Assembly: GCA_020634245.1 (NCBI GenBank)
Contig: JACKCC010000006.1
Location: 744,001 to 808,000 of the forward strand
DNA: 64,000 bases
Direction of reading: 5' to 3'
DNA from: Ardenticatenaceae bacterium
Lineage (GTDB): Bacteria; Chloroflexota; Anaerolineae; Promineifilales; Promineifilaceae
Shown: positions 41,382-50,097 of the stretch, in pieces
Position numbering within the stretch: position 1 is the stretch's first letter
Layout: the number at the start of each line of letters is the position of its first letter
The notes under the pieces: generated by a model
Told to the model about the DNA's origin: nothing
Database searches by the model: none
Seen by the model: the letters and a program-made list of their open reading frames with translations, nothing else
Position numbers and translations under genes: made by a program

Positions 41382-41699
41382 ATGAATCACAATATCATCA
41401 ACATCCAGAAATGGGAACAAAAAATACCCCCGACCGAATCTGTTTTACAGCAGTTGATGCTTGATGAAGGATTGTCGCCATACAAATGGTCGAACGATCC
41501 CGGCGATGTTTATGCAGCTCATACTCATAGTTATTTCAAAGTCATTTATGTAGTTTCCGGGTCAATCACCTTTGGATTTCCAATTGATGGTGCGCCGATC
41601 ACGCTGCGGGCTGGAGACCGATTAGATTTGCCGGCCGGCGTTCCACACAATGCTGTTGTCGGGCCAGATGGCGTGGTCTGCCTGGAAGCACGACTATAA
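41382..41699 (+). CDS. Cupin-domain small protein
   Basis: Protein of 105 residues, a single cupin barrel. The metal-type motif is AAHTHSYFKVIYVVSGSITF (HxH then Glu replaced by Lys at the third position) with a second motif LDLPAGVPHNAVVG carrying His. The role may be sugar or small-ligand binding; it is not certain that metal binding is retained. It is alone, 73 bases before an IS1595 element. Confidence 0.8.
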   Translation: MNHNIINIQKWEQKIPPTESVLQQLMLDEGLSPYKWSNDPGDVYAAHTHSYFKVIYVVSGSITFGFPIDGAPITLRAGDRLDLPAGVPHNAVVGPDGVVCLEARL

Positions 41700-41771
41700 G
41701 ATTGGTGGCTGGTTGCTGGCGGCTGGTGGCTAGCAACCAATTAACAACCAACAGCCAGCAACTAACAACTA

Positions 41772-42745
41772 GGCTCATGTTTAGTACAAGTGATCGGGTA
41801 AAATAGCCAATATGGACTTTCCAATTGTTGACCTAATGGACCGCGCTTCCTGCGAGGCATGGATAGAAACATATTTTCATCCTGATGGCCTGAAATATCC
41901 CCATTGCGGGGCGTCATTGGAGCAAGGTCGCTGGTTTCGCCGTACCCAAAAGAGCGACCTCGATGTGTACCGTTGTCAGGAATGCAAAGGCATCTACAAC
42001 TTGTACAGCAATACGGTCTTTGAAGGCCGTTATTTTCGCCCAGAGCAAACGGTCTTGTTTATCCGAGGCGTTTGTCAGGGGAAACCGACGGCACAGTTGG
42101 CCCGGGAATTGCGTATCAGCCGCACAACAGCGACGGAAGTACGACATCAGTTGCAAGCCAACGCCGAAATAGAACAACCAGAAACCCCACTGGAAGATGA
42201 AGAAGTAGAAACCGACGAGATGTTCCAAAATGCGGGGGAAAAAAGGTGAATGGCATGGTGACCCAGATGACCCGCCCCGTCGTCGCGCCAACAAACGGCG
42301 CGGCCGAGGCACATACACCAATGACCGGCCGCCGGTTTGTGCAGTCATTGGTCGCCAATCACGGCAAGTGCGTATCCGCGTGGTGCCCAACACCCAAGGG
42401 GTCACATTGTGTCCTTTTGTCGAGAAGTTTACCAAAGCTGATGCTACCTTATACACAGACGAGTATGACAGTTACAATCGGCTCAAACGTATCCGTTACA
42501 CCGTCTGTCATAGTCAAAACGAATGGGCGCGAGATGATGATGGTGATGGAATCCGTGAGGTTCATGTGAATTCTAATGAAGGCGGTTGGACAGGATTACG
42601 CAATTTCTTGCGGCCTTTTCGCGGGGTCCACAAAAAGCGCCTGCCCGGCTACGTTGCCATTCATGAATTTGCCGTCAATCAGAAATGTGTATCTCCCAAA
42701 TTCATCGCTTCTATCGTTCGTTTGCACTAGTTCTAAACATGAGCC
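41772..42745. mobile_element. IS1595-family insertion sequence with perfect 8-base target duplication
   Basis: Ends GGCTCATGTTTAG-TAC-AAGTG (41772-41792) and its inverted counterpart (42725-42745), with two mismatches in 21. Both sides carry AACAACTA (41764-41771 and 42746-42753), an exact 8-base duplication. Length 974 bases. The insertion sits in a repetitive gap of AACAAC words. It holds no ACGGCCGT site. Confidence 0.92.
41812..42730 (+). pseudogene. IS1595-type transposase broken by a frameshift
   Basis: Two open pieces form one IS1595/ISXO2-like transposase: 41812-42249 (zinc region, helix-turn-helix, EVETDEMFQNAGEK) and about 42230-42730 (GEWHGDPDDPPRRRANKRRG onward). They meet at a run of six A's (about 42239-42244); removing one A restores AGEKGEWHGDP, the usual family sequence. 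The first zinc cysteine of CPHCG is Tyr here (KYPHCGAS), another sign of decay. It may be an inactive copy, a sequencing error in the A-run, or a gene using transcriptional slippage. Confidence 0.88.
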
Positions 42746-42775
42746 AACAACTAACAACCAACATGGAGTTTGCAA

Positions 42776-43759
42776 ATGGAATATGTGAATTTGGGAAAAA
42801 CAGGCCTGAAGGTTTCGCGTCTTTGTTTGGGGATGATGACGTATGGCGATCCGGGGTGGCGGGATTGGGTATTGCCGGAGGGTGACGGCCGTTCCTTCGT
42901 CAAACGAGCCGTCGAATTAGGCATCAACTTCTTTGATACAGCCGATATGTACTCACTGGGCGTGAGCGAAGAAGTGACCGGACGGTTGCTGCGCGAGTTC
43001 GTTCCCAACCGGGAAGAAGTGGTAGTCGCTACCAAAGTGTATTTTCACATTGGCCAGGGACCTAACGGCGGCGGTCTGTCGCGCAAACATATTATGGAAG
43101 CCATCGACAATTCCCTTAAGCGGTTGGGGATGGAGTATGTCGATCTCTATCAAATTCATCGCTGGGATTACAGCGCCCCCATTGAAGAGACGATGGAAGC
43201 GCTGCACGATGTGGTAAAAACGGGCAAAGCACTCTACATTGGCGCGTCGAGCATGTTTGCCTGGCAATTTGCCCAGGCCCAATACACGGCCGATTTGCAC
43301 GGCTGGACTCGTTTTGCATCGATGCAGAATCATTACAATCTCATTTATCGTGAGGAAGAACGGGAGATGATCCCGTTTTGTGTGGAGCAAGGGGTGGGGT
43401 TGATACCCTGGAGTCCCCTGGCGCGGGGCTTTTTGGCCGGTAATCGCCAGCAGTCGGGTGCAGGACCGACCAAGCGGGCCAAAAGCGATCAATATGCGCA
43501 CGAGATGTATTTTAATGAAAGCGATTTTACGGTGTTGGATCGGGTGACGGCGCTGGCGGAGGAACGCGGCGTTAAACCGGCGCAGATTGCGCTGGCCTGG
43601 ATGCTGCACAAACCGGGTATCACTGCACCCATCATTGGCGCCAGCAAGATGTACCAGTTGGAGGAAGCGGCAGCGGCGACAGAAATCAAGCTGTCCCCCG
43701 AAGAAATTGCAGCACTGGAAGAACCCTATCAGCCCCATCCTGTTTTGGGTCACAGTTAG
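42776..43759 (+). CDS. Aldo/keto reductase
   Basis: NADPH-dependent reductase of 327 residues. I take the ATG at 42776 (MEYVNLGKTGLKVSRLCLGM) with GGAG eight bases upstream. The catalytic tetrad can be seen: Asp in NFFDTADMYSLGVSEE with Tyr, Lys in VVVATKVYF, and His in DLYQIHRWD. The NADP loop WSPLARGFLAG follows. It resembles the AKR group of sugar-like aldehyde reductases. IS1595 landed directly before it, with only 22 bases between the duplication and the start. Confidence 0.94.
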   Translation: MEYVNLGKTGLKVSRLCLGMMTYGDPGWRDWVLPEGDGRSFVKRAVELGINFFDTADMYSLGVSEEVTGRLLREFVPNREEVVVATKVYFHIGQGPNGGGLSRKHIMEAIDNSLKRLGMEYVDLYQIHRWDYSAPIEETMEALHDVVKTGKALYIGASSMFAWQFAQAQYTADLHGWTRFASMQNHYNLIYREEEREMIPFCVEQGVGLIPWSPLARGFLAGNRQQSGAGPTKRAKSDQYAHEMYFNESDFTVLDRVTALAEERGVKPAQIALAWMLHKPGITAPIIGASKMYQLEEAAAATEIKLSPEEIAALEEPYQPHPVLGHS

Positions 43760-43789
43760 AGGCAAAGTTTTTACCGCTTGTAAACCTGA

Positions 43790-43853
43790 AGTGCCAGGCA
43801 CAGAGCGGAGCGATGTTGGGAATTGCAAATTATACTGCTCTGTGCCTGGCTCT
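43790..43853. repeat. Hairpin repeat with AGTGCCAGGCACAGAGC arms
   Basis: Arms 43790-43806 and 43837-43853 pair at 16 of 17 positions with a 30-base loop. A second copy of the family is at 55589-55650. Confidence 0.7.
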
Positions 43854-43898
43854 TGTTAAGAGTATAATAGCGGTATCTACCCATGGGAGGTATTCACG

Positions 43899-44108
43899 AT
43901 GAACAAAATGTTTAGTTTTTTGGCCGGCGCATTGTCGGGCGCATTAGTGGGGGCGGTTTTGGGTTTATTGCTGACACCGGCTTCCGGTGAGGAACTGCGG
44001 GCCGATGTCACCACTCGGCTGCAAAATGCGCTGGAAGAAGGCCGCCGGGCGATGGAAGAAACAAACCGCACGATGATGGAACAGTTTGAGCAGATGAAGA
44101 GCGGGTAA
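43899..44108 (+). CDS. YtxH-domain small membrane protein
   Basis: Protein of 69 residues. The N-terminal helix MFSFLAGALSGALVGAVLGL ends in LLTPASGEELRADV, the YtxH signature. A charged predicted coiled coil follows (about 34-66). Relatives are general-stress or envelope-associated proteins of unknown action. An AGGAGG-like ribosome site (GGGAGG) precedes it. It is alone. Confidence 0.85.
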   Translation: MNKMFSFLAGALSGALVGAVLGLLLTPASGEELRADVTTRLQNALEEGRRAMEETNRTMMEQFEQMKSG

Positions 44109-44180
44109 GGATTCATGCGTCATTTTGTCATTCGTCATGCGTCAATTTTGATGGTGATGCATGACAAAATGATGTATGAG
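44108..44180. repeat. TGACGCAT/ATGCGTCA intergenic repeat
   Basis: Several direct and inverted ATGCGTCA/ATGACAAA words fill the gap between the YtxH and acetyltransferase genes, like 29472-29536 and 52062-52165. Confidence 0.6.
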
Positions 44181-44193
44181 ATGAGGAGCCATT

Positions 44194-44766
44194 ATGGGGC
44201 GAATTATCCCGCCAGGAGGAACTGTTTTTGAGACCAAGCGCCTGATTGTCCGCGCAGCGCAGGTTGGTGATGTACCGGTCTATTTTGCTTTGTGGACGAA
44301 TCCAGACATCATGAAGAATATGGGCTTTCCGCACGGGCTGCCGATTACGCGGGAAGAAATCGCGGCCAAGATTGGAGGACAGGGGGAAGCGGAGTACGGC
44401 CGTTTACTCGTCGCCGAACTCAAATCAACCGGTCAGGTCATTGGGGAGTGCAAACTGTATTTGCCCAACGACGAAGGCATATCTGAAACTGATGTCAAGC
44501 TGCTGCCCCGGTTTTGGGGGCACAAATATGGGGTGGAAATCAAGCAGGGGCTGGTCGATTATCTTTTTACGAATACGAAGTGTACGGCCGTGCAAGGCAC
44601 TCCTAACGTTGCCAATATTGCCTCGATTAAAATGCAGGAAGCGGTTGGCGCAGTACGCATTGCTGAACGTGTTTATGAATTCTCCGAAGACAGGCGGGAG
44701 GGCACTTGTCCTGTTCACCATCACGTTTATCAGGTTTTCCGAGCCGTCTGGCAGCAAAAGCACTAG
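44194..44766 (+). CDS. GNAT family N-acetyltransferase
   Basis: Protein of 190 residues of the RimJ/RimL type, starting GTVFETKRLIVRAAQVGDVP. The CoA-binding region appears as LLPRFWGHKYGVEIKQGLVD; the usual R/QxxGxG/A is weaker here (GHKYG). NVANIASIKMQEAVG follows as the acceptor-side helix. Substrate is unknown. It is preceded by an ATGAGGAG ribosome site. A palindromic, CTGTTGAAG/CTTCGACAG type repeat follows it. Confidence 0.84.
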   Translation: MGRIIPPGGTVFETKRLIVRAAQVGDVPVYFALWTNPDIMKNMGFPHGLPITREEIAAKIGGQGEAEYGRLLVAELKSTGQVIGECKLYLPNDEGISETDVKLLPRFWGHKYGVEIKQGLVDYLFTNTKCTAVQGTPNVANIASIKMQEAVGAVRIAERVYEFSEDRREGTCPVHHHVYQVFRAVWQQKH

Positions 44767-44892
44767 AACGAAAAGTAAACTTAAGGAAGCCTCGTCGAGG
44801 GCCGAGCCTGTTGAAGCCCGGCTGCCTTCGACAGCGGTTCAGCAAGCTTACCGACCGCCCTCAGGCAGCGACCTGTAAAGTTATATTACTGG

Positions 44893-46986
44893 TCAATTTT
44901 CAATTTTCAGCCAATACGTGGCGCTGTCGGTGGTAAAAGGCGTCAGCGGCATAATGACCAGAACCCCGCCGCCTTTGCCGATGGTGACAGGCCACTGCCC
45001 CTGGTTGTATTCGTTAAGAGGAAGCCGGGTAACGGTGGGGTTAGGGCCATCTTCGATGAGTTGGACGGCCCACTGTTGGGGAATTTGCCAGCCAGTTTGC
45101 AGGAAACCGCTGGCCTGCCAGCCATCATTATCGCCTTCGACGTCAGTTTGGTAGCCCAGTTCGGGAATGCTGATGTCGTCCAGGGCAAATCCTTTGCCGG
45201 TCACGGCCGAATCGGTCAGTACTTCAAAGCGGATCATAACGGTTTGGCCAACGTAGCTGTTGAGGGAGATGGCTTCTTTGAGCCAACCGTCCTGGCTGCC
45301 ACTGCGGTCGGCGCTACGGCCGTTAAACGCCGGCCCAAATTCACCCACACGACTTCTATTCGGCGACAAAATATCCCAGGTCTGCCCGTTATCCGTGGAA
45401 ATTGTGATGTAGGCAAAATCATAATCCTCTTCCAAATCATACCATGTGGAGAACTTGAGGGTGGCGCTGTTGATGCCGCTGAGATCGAAAGCGGCCGTTA
45501 ACTGCATGTTGGAATCGTTTTGACCTGGCGCGAACCACATCTGCTGGCCGCTGCGGGGTGGCGAGTCAATTAGATTAACCAGGGTGTCACCGGCGAAAGT
45601 GACGGTGCTTTCGCCGCGATAATCGAGATCGATGTAGTGAACACCAAACTGGTTTAGTTCCTTGATTTCATCCAGGTTGGCTTCGTCAACGCGCTGCTCC
45701 AGGTCGGGCCGGCCGAAATCAAGGTTGCGGTAATAGTAGGCCGGGCCGGCAGCCGGATTGTCCAAATAGTTGGCAGCGGCCCAGTCGGCGGTGAACTGGA
45801 CGAGATCACGGGACGGATCGTAGCCTTCGAGGATGGCGCGGACGCCGGCCATGCCGTTGGCCGGATGACGGGATAGTTCTTGAATGGCATCTTCGCCTAG
45901 CTGTTCCCAGAGGTAAACAGAGTACAGGTAAGCCCCGGCATAGTGGGCGTCGATGACGTCGTCTTCGTAATCCCAGGTGTTGAGTTGAATGTCGGGCTGG
46001 CGCAGATAATCGTAGGTATCGGCCGTTTCCAAGCCCATGTAAATTTCGGCTAATTGGGATAAACCCTCGTTCAGCCAGGTGGCTTCGTTGCTGTCCATCG
46101 CCCATTGGATGAGGTGTTGGATTTCGTGAACCATTGTGCCGTAATACAGATCATCACCGAATTCCAACGGTCCCATGATCAGGTTGACCAGTTCTTCTTC
46201 GTTGGATTCGTTGTATAGATCGCTGGGATATTCGTCGGTGTCGGAGAAGTAGCCCAATTCGCTGCCATCGGCGTCGCCGGAGAGGTGGAGGATGCTGAAA
46301 TGAGGGTCATTGTCTATGCCAGGCTGCCATTCCTGACCAAATAGATTGGTGAGCCGGGGGTAGTAATCTTCCATCAGGCGCTCGGCAGCAGCGGTCACTT
46401 CGGCCTGGTTGTAGTCGAGGCGTTCGTCTATCCAAAAGTTGGCGTCACCGACGGAGGCCATGAGTACGGCCGTTATCGGGCCTTCATCTACGTAAAAAGT
46501 CTGGGTTGAACCGATTTCGTACTCAGGGGCGTCAATCGTGCGGGAGGAGAGGTTGAATTTGCCTAACCGATTGGCCGTTTCATAATAATCTTGGGCTGGA
46601 TAGTCGGTATCGAATAATCGGTTTAAGTCATTGTAAGCCTGGTTGAGGATGGGCTGCTGGATGATTTCGCCGGGAGCGTTGAAGGCGGGCTGGGGTACAG
46701 GGGTTGCCTCCGGTTCCTCCACTGTTGGCGTTTCCTCCGGCGCGGGGATGGGGGTCGCCGAGGGCAGGATTTCGACGGTAGGCGGTTTGGTGGGAACGGC
46801 CGTGGTCATAATCTCAATCGTGGGTGTATTCGGTGCGGGAACGGCCGTGTAAAAGTAATATGCCAGCCCGCCAATGCCCAAAGCGGCGGCGCAGGCCAGA
46901 CAGATAGCAATAATCAGGCAGCCGCCTAAAATGTAGAGTAGGGTTTTATTTTGTTTTGTTTTCGGTTGTTGGACAGGTTCGTTCAC
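44893..46986 (-). CDS. Membrane-anchored metalloprotease-like protein (M6/M30-like)
   Basis: Protein of 697 residues. N-terminal anchor helix (about 15-45), a Thr/Pro/Glu stalk (about 50-100), then a large domain with the zinc motif MVHEIQHLIQWA (HExxH) and the third ligand region NEGLSQLAEIY. A MAM-like beta domain follows (FSTWYDLEEDYDFAYITIST). The layout recalls immune inhibitor A and hyicolysin-type peptidases. The active zinc site is seen; the family label is tentative. The reading frame is complete. Confidence 0.8.
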   Translation of the reverse strand: MNEPVQQPKTKQNKTLLYILGGCLIIAICLACAAALGIGGLAYYFYTAVPAPNTPTIEIMTTAVPTKPPTVEILPSATPIPAPEETPTVEEPEATPVPQPAFNAPGEIIQQPILNQAYNDLNRLFDTDYPAQDYYETANRLGKFNLSSRTIDAPEYEIGSTQTFYVDEGPITAVLMASVGDANFWIDERLDYNQAEVTAAAERLMEDYYPRLTNLFGQEWQPGIDNDPHFSILHLSGDADGSELGYFSDTDEYPSDLYNESNEEELVNLIMGPLEFGDDLYYGTMVHEIQHLIQWAMDSNEATWLNEGLSQLAEIYMGLETADTYDYLRQPDIQLNTWDYEDDVIDAHYAGAYLYSVYLWEQLGEDAIQELSRHPANGMAGVRAILEGYDPSRDLVQFTADWAAANYLDNPAAGPAYYYRNLDFGRPDLEQRVDEANLDEIKELNQFGVHYIDLDYRGESTVTFAGDTLVNLIDSPPRSGQQMWFAPGQNDSNMQLTAAFDLSGINSATLKFSTWYDLEEDYDFAYITISTDNGQTWDILSPNRSRVGEFGPAFNGRSADRSGSQDGWLKEAISLNSYVGQTVMIRFEVLTDSAVTGKGFALDDISIPELGYQTDVEGDNDGWQASGFLQTGWQIPQQWAVQLIEDGPNPTVTRLPLNEYNQGQWPVTIGKGGGVLVIMPLTPFTTDSATYWLKIEN

Positions 46987-47114
46987 GAAATCACCATCAA
47001 ATTAATCAATTCCAATGCACTCTCATTAAAGAATAACCACATCTACTCCTGTGTCCATAGGAAATTGTAATTGGGCAAGCAAATTCTAATCGAATGATTA
47101 AGGAGTTGGTTGGA

Positions 47115-48056
47115 TTACTCACGGAAGGGCAGCCCAAACGCTTTAGCCGGGTTTGTTCGGGTAATTTTGTCTATGGCAGCCTGATTCACGCCTCGTTTCA
47201 TGAGCAGAGGCAGGAATTCAGATTTGAGGCGGGTGTGGGGAATGACATTGCCGCCATTTATCTGGCCAATGTTGTACCAGCCGGCATCCTGGGAGAGAAG
47301 AATTTGCTCCTCATACCCTTGCTCGAGCAGTGACAGCAGCTTATTGGCGTGGTCTTCAGCGCCGCCAAAGGCCAGACCATCTAATTCGATCCAGATGCCG
47401 GTTGGGGCCAGCTTGAGGACACGCTCGAAATTTTCTTCTACTTGTGCGTGGACGAAAATCCAGCGGGAATGATCGATTTGATGTTGGTCAAGAATGGGGA
47501 TGATTTGCTCGGCGGCGTCGGCGGTACAGGTGTGGGTGACAATGGTCAGGCCGGTGGCCCGATGGGTCAGAGCGGCGGCGTGGATGAGTTTGAGGTCGAG
47601 TTCTGTGGGTTGGGGGTTAACGGCCGTTTTAATAAACCCTGGCTTGATTCCTGTACCATCAATACCCATTTCAAATTCGGTGGTCCAATCTTCGGCCAAC
47701 TGTTCAGCGCTGCGGGCAAGGGCATAATCCGGCAAATATTGATTGTTGTAAAGCCCGGTATTGGTGACGATGTTCAGCCCGGTTTTTTCCGAAAGGGCGC
47801 GGAAAATTGCGGCATCGCGGCCCAGAAAATTGGGCGTACATTCAAAGAATGTTTGTACACCCTGGTCAACCAACGCTTGCAGGTAGGGCTGCATTACCTC
47901 GATGACGTTGTCTGCTTTATAGCGATGTTTTCCCGCCGTGGCCGCACCGCCAAAATCAACCATGATATGCTCGTGCGGCAGCGTAAAACCCATCTCATTA
48001 ACCGGAACCGGTCCGCAAACAGTGTAAACGACATTATTGTTGGCATTTATTGACAT
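47115..48056 (-). CDS. Phosphotriesterase-family amidohydrolase
   Basis: Protein of 313 residues of the PTE/PHP-like amidohydrolase superfamily. Start motif GFTLPHEHIMVDF gives HxH. The bridging Lys lies in PGFIKTAVN, the next His in LTIVTHTCTADAAEQII, another in FVHAQVEENF, and the closing Asp in ILLSQDAGW. All metal positions are therefore present. Members hydrolyse lactones or phosphotriesters; the likely natural role is lactonase. It is alone and divergent from fabH. Confidence 0.88.
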   Translation of the reverse strand: MSINANNNVVYTVCGPVPVNEMGFTLPHEHIMVDFGGAATAGKHRYKADNVIEVMQPYLQALVDQGVQTFFECTPNFLGRDAAIFRALSEKTGLNIVTNTGLYNNQYLPDYALARSAEQLAEDWTTEFEMGIDGTGIKPGFIKTAVNPQPTELDLKLIHAAALTHRATGLTIVTHTCTADAAEQIIPILDQHQIDHSRWIFVHAQVEENFERVLKLAPTGIWIELDGLAFGGAEDHANKLLSLLEQGYEEQILLSQDAGWYNIGQINGGNVIPHTRLKSEFLPLLMKRGVNQAAIDKITRTNPAKAFGLPFRE

Positions 48057-48249
48057 CTCGTGCCTTCCTTGTACCCAATATTGCTGCTGTTGAATTACTC
48101 TGGATTATAAGAACTTGGTTGGCAATCGCAACTGAATTCCGCGCCTTGTGTTTTTGACAGTGTGTTGGTGTGTGATTTGTTATGTGTCACGTGTCAAGTG
48201 TCATGTGTCAGGTACTGCACCGCACGGTTTGTTTTCCGAGGAATTTTTT

Positions 48250-49449
48250 ATGAAATATGCTCATATTGTTGGCTGGGGCGCGTACTTGCCCAAAAAAGTG
48301 TTGACCAACGACGACATTGCCCTGATGGTGGAGACGTCGGACGAATGGATTTATACGCGGACAGGCATCCGGGAACGACGTATTGCCGGTGAGAAGGAAA
48401 CGACGGCGACGCTGGCTTTTGAAGGGGCGGCGCGGGCGCTGGCCGTAGCCGACATCCATCCTTCCCAGGTGGATTTGATTGTTGTGGCCACTTCTACGCC
48501 AGAATATATTTTTCCATCGACGGCTTCGCGGGTGCAGGATTATTTGGGGGCACACCGGGCGGGGGCGTTTGATTTGTCGGCGGCCTGTTCCGGTTTTGTG
48601 TATGGGCTGGATATGGCGGCACAGGCAATCGCCACCGGTTCGATCAAAATTGCCATCGTCATTGGCGCGGAGACGTTGTCGCGGGTAATGGATTGGGAAG
48701 ATCGGGGAACCTGCATCTTGTTTGGTGATGGGGCCGGGGCGGTAGTTTTGAAAGGGTCGAGCGTACCAGGCGGCTTGCTTTCTTCCACGCTGCGCTCCGA
48801 CGGTTCTGGCGGTGAACTGCTGACACTGCCGGCGGTGTATCACAACCCGGTTCCGATGCTGGGGCCGGAATATTTGCAAAATGGGCATGGTGACAACACG
48901 ATCAAAATGAACGGCCGTGAAGTGTTCCGTTTTGCCACCAAAGTCGTCAGCGACTCAATTGAGGTTGTCGTCCAAAAGGCTGGGTTGACATTGGATGACG
49001 TTGATTTGATCGTGCCCCATCAGGCCAACACACGGATTATTGAAGCGGTAGCCAAACGGCTCAAGCTGCCCATGGACAAATTCTTCCTCAATATTGAACA
49101 AGCCGGCAATACGTCGGCAGCCTCGATCCCCATTGCGTTGGTGGATGCGATTCATGCCGGCCGCCTGCACCCGGATGATAATGTTGTATTTGTTGGTTTT
49201 GGCGGCGGTCTGACCTGGGCGGCAGGTGTGATAAAATGGGATGTCACGCCGCCGCAAGTATCGCTGGCAGACCGTGAATGGCAGCGGGCGCGTTATATTT
49301 GGGCACGGCTGCGCTCTCGTATCCGCAAATTAAGCCGCCGTATTGGAGCCAGATTGTTGGGTTCGCCTACACCGGAGGCGTCATTGAGGGATGTGGAGAA
49401 GAGGGGCAAGGGTGCAAGGGTGCAGGGGGGCAAGGGAGAACGGGATTAG
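48250..49449 (+). CDS. fabH: 3-oxoacyl-ACP synthase III (FabH-like) with C-terminal extension
   Basis: Protein of 399 residues from the ATG at 48250, with a GAGGAA site. The condensing triad is clear: Cys in DLSAACSGFVYGL, His in VDLIVPHQANTRII, Asn in QAGNTSAASIPIAL, and the end FGGGLTWAAGVIKW as in other FabH. It starts fatty acid chains or makes other ketide starters. About 70 extra basic residues follow (RARYIWARLRSRIRKLSRRI), ending in RGKGARVQGGKGERD, which is written by a GGGGCAAGG repeat. A tandem GTGTCA repeat lies upstream. Confidence 0.9.
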   Translation: MKYAHIVGWGAYLPKKVLTNDDIALMVETSDEWIYTRTGIRERRIAGEKETTATLAFEGAARALAVADIHPSQVDLIVVATSTPEYIFPSTASRVQDYLGAHRAGAFDLSAACSGFVYGLDMAAQAIATGSIKIAIVIGAETLSRVMDWEDRGTCILFGDGAGAVVLKGSSVPGGLLSSTLRSDGSGGELLTLPAVYHNPVPMLGPEYLQNGHGDNTIKMNGREVFRFATKVVSDSIEVVVQKAGLTLDDVDLIVPHQANTRIIEAVAKRLKLPMDKFFLNIEQAGNTSAASIPIALVDAIHAGRLHPDDNVVFVGFGGGLTWAAGVIKWDVTPPQVSLADREWQRARYIWARLRSRIRKLSRRIGARLLGSPTPEASLRDVEKRGKGARVQGGKGERD

Positions 49450-49452
49450 GTT

Positions 49453-50061
49453 ATGAGTGATTTTTGGAATGGCAGGCGAATTTGGTGGGGAATTGCGGGG
49501 ATTGCGGTGGTAACGGCCGTCATCCTTCTCATCGCCCCGGAAGAAGCAACGTTAGGGGCGGGGATTCGCTCGGTGTATGTGCACGTGGCTTTGATTTGGG
49601 TGGGGCTGGCCGGGTTTGTGGTGGCTGGTTTGTTGGGTGTTGGTTTGTTGGTGACGGGTTATGAGCGTTTGTATCCCTGGCTGCGGACGATTGGCTGGAT
49701 TGGCGTGGGCTTTTTTGCCGCCGGTCTGGCGATGAGTGCCGTTTCATCCAAAGTGAATTGGGGGGCAGTGTTCTGGCAGGAGCCGCGTATGCGTTCGTCG
49801 AGCACATCACTGGCCATTGCGGTGATTGTGATGGTGGCGATGGAGTGGTTTCCCTGGCTGCGAGTCCGGGGTTTGATGATGACGGCCGTTCCCCTCATCT
49901 TCTTCTGGCTGACGGCACGTACAAAACTGGTCTTGCATCCCGGCAATCCGATTCTTACCTCAAACTCAGTGGCAATTCAGGCCACGTTTGTTGGGTTGTT
50001 TGTGCTGGTGGGGCTGGCGGCGGCGCTGTTGGTGTGGCGGGGTGTGAAGCGGGATGCGTGA
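49453..50061 (+). CDS. CcmC/CcsA-like membrane protein
   Basis: Protein of 202 residues with about six helices. GIRSVYVHVALIWVGLAGFV and SKVNWGAVFWQEPRMRSSST recall, in order, the VYVHVP and WGxxWxWDxRxTS segments of heme-handling CcmC/CcsA proteins, but the tryptophan-rich motif is degenerate. A heme exporter or cytochrome c assembly role is possible. It starts four bases after the FabH stop. No other cytochrome c genes are nearby. Confidence 0.55.
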   Translation: MSDFWNGRRIWWGIAGIAVVTAVILLIAPEEATLGAGIRSVYVHVALIWVGLAGFVVAGLLGVGLLVTGYERLYPWLRTIGWIGVGFFAAGLAMSAVSSKVNWGAVFWQEPRMRSSSTSLAIAVIVMVAMEWFPWLRVRGLMMTAVPLIFFWLTARTKLVLHPGNPILTSNSVAIQATFVGLFVLVGLAAALLVWRGVKRDA

Positions 50062-50097
50062 AAAGTGGAGGGTGCTGCTTGCCGCAGCATACGAAAA

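Noticed and set aside
42230..42730. Separate gene for the second half of the IS1595 transposase
   Set aside because: It continues the family sequence of the first half; the break is a single base in an A-run.
44767..44890. Small gene in the CTGTTGAAG/CTTCGACAG repeat region
   Set aside because: It is a palindromic intergenic repeat with no start site and no coding pattern.
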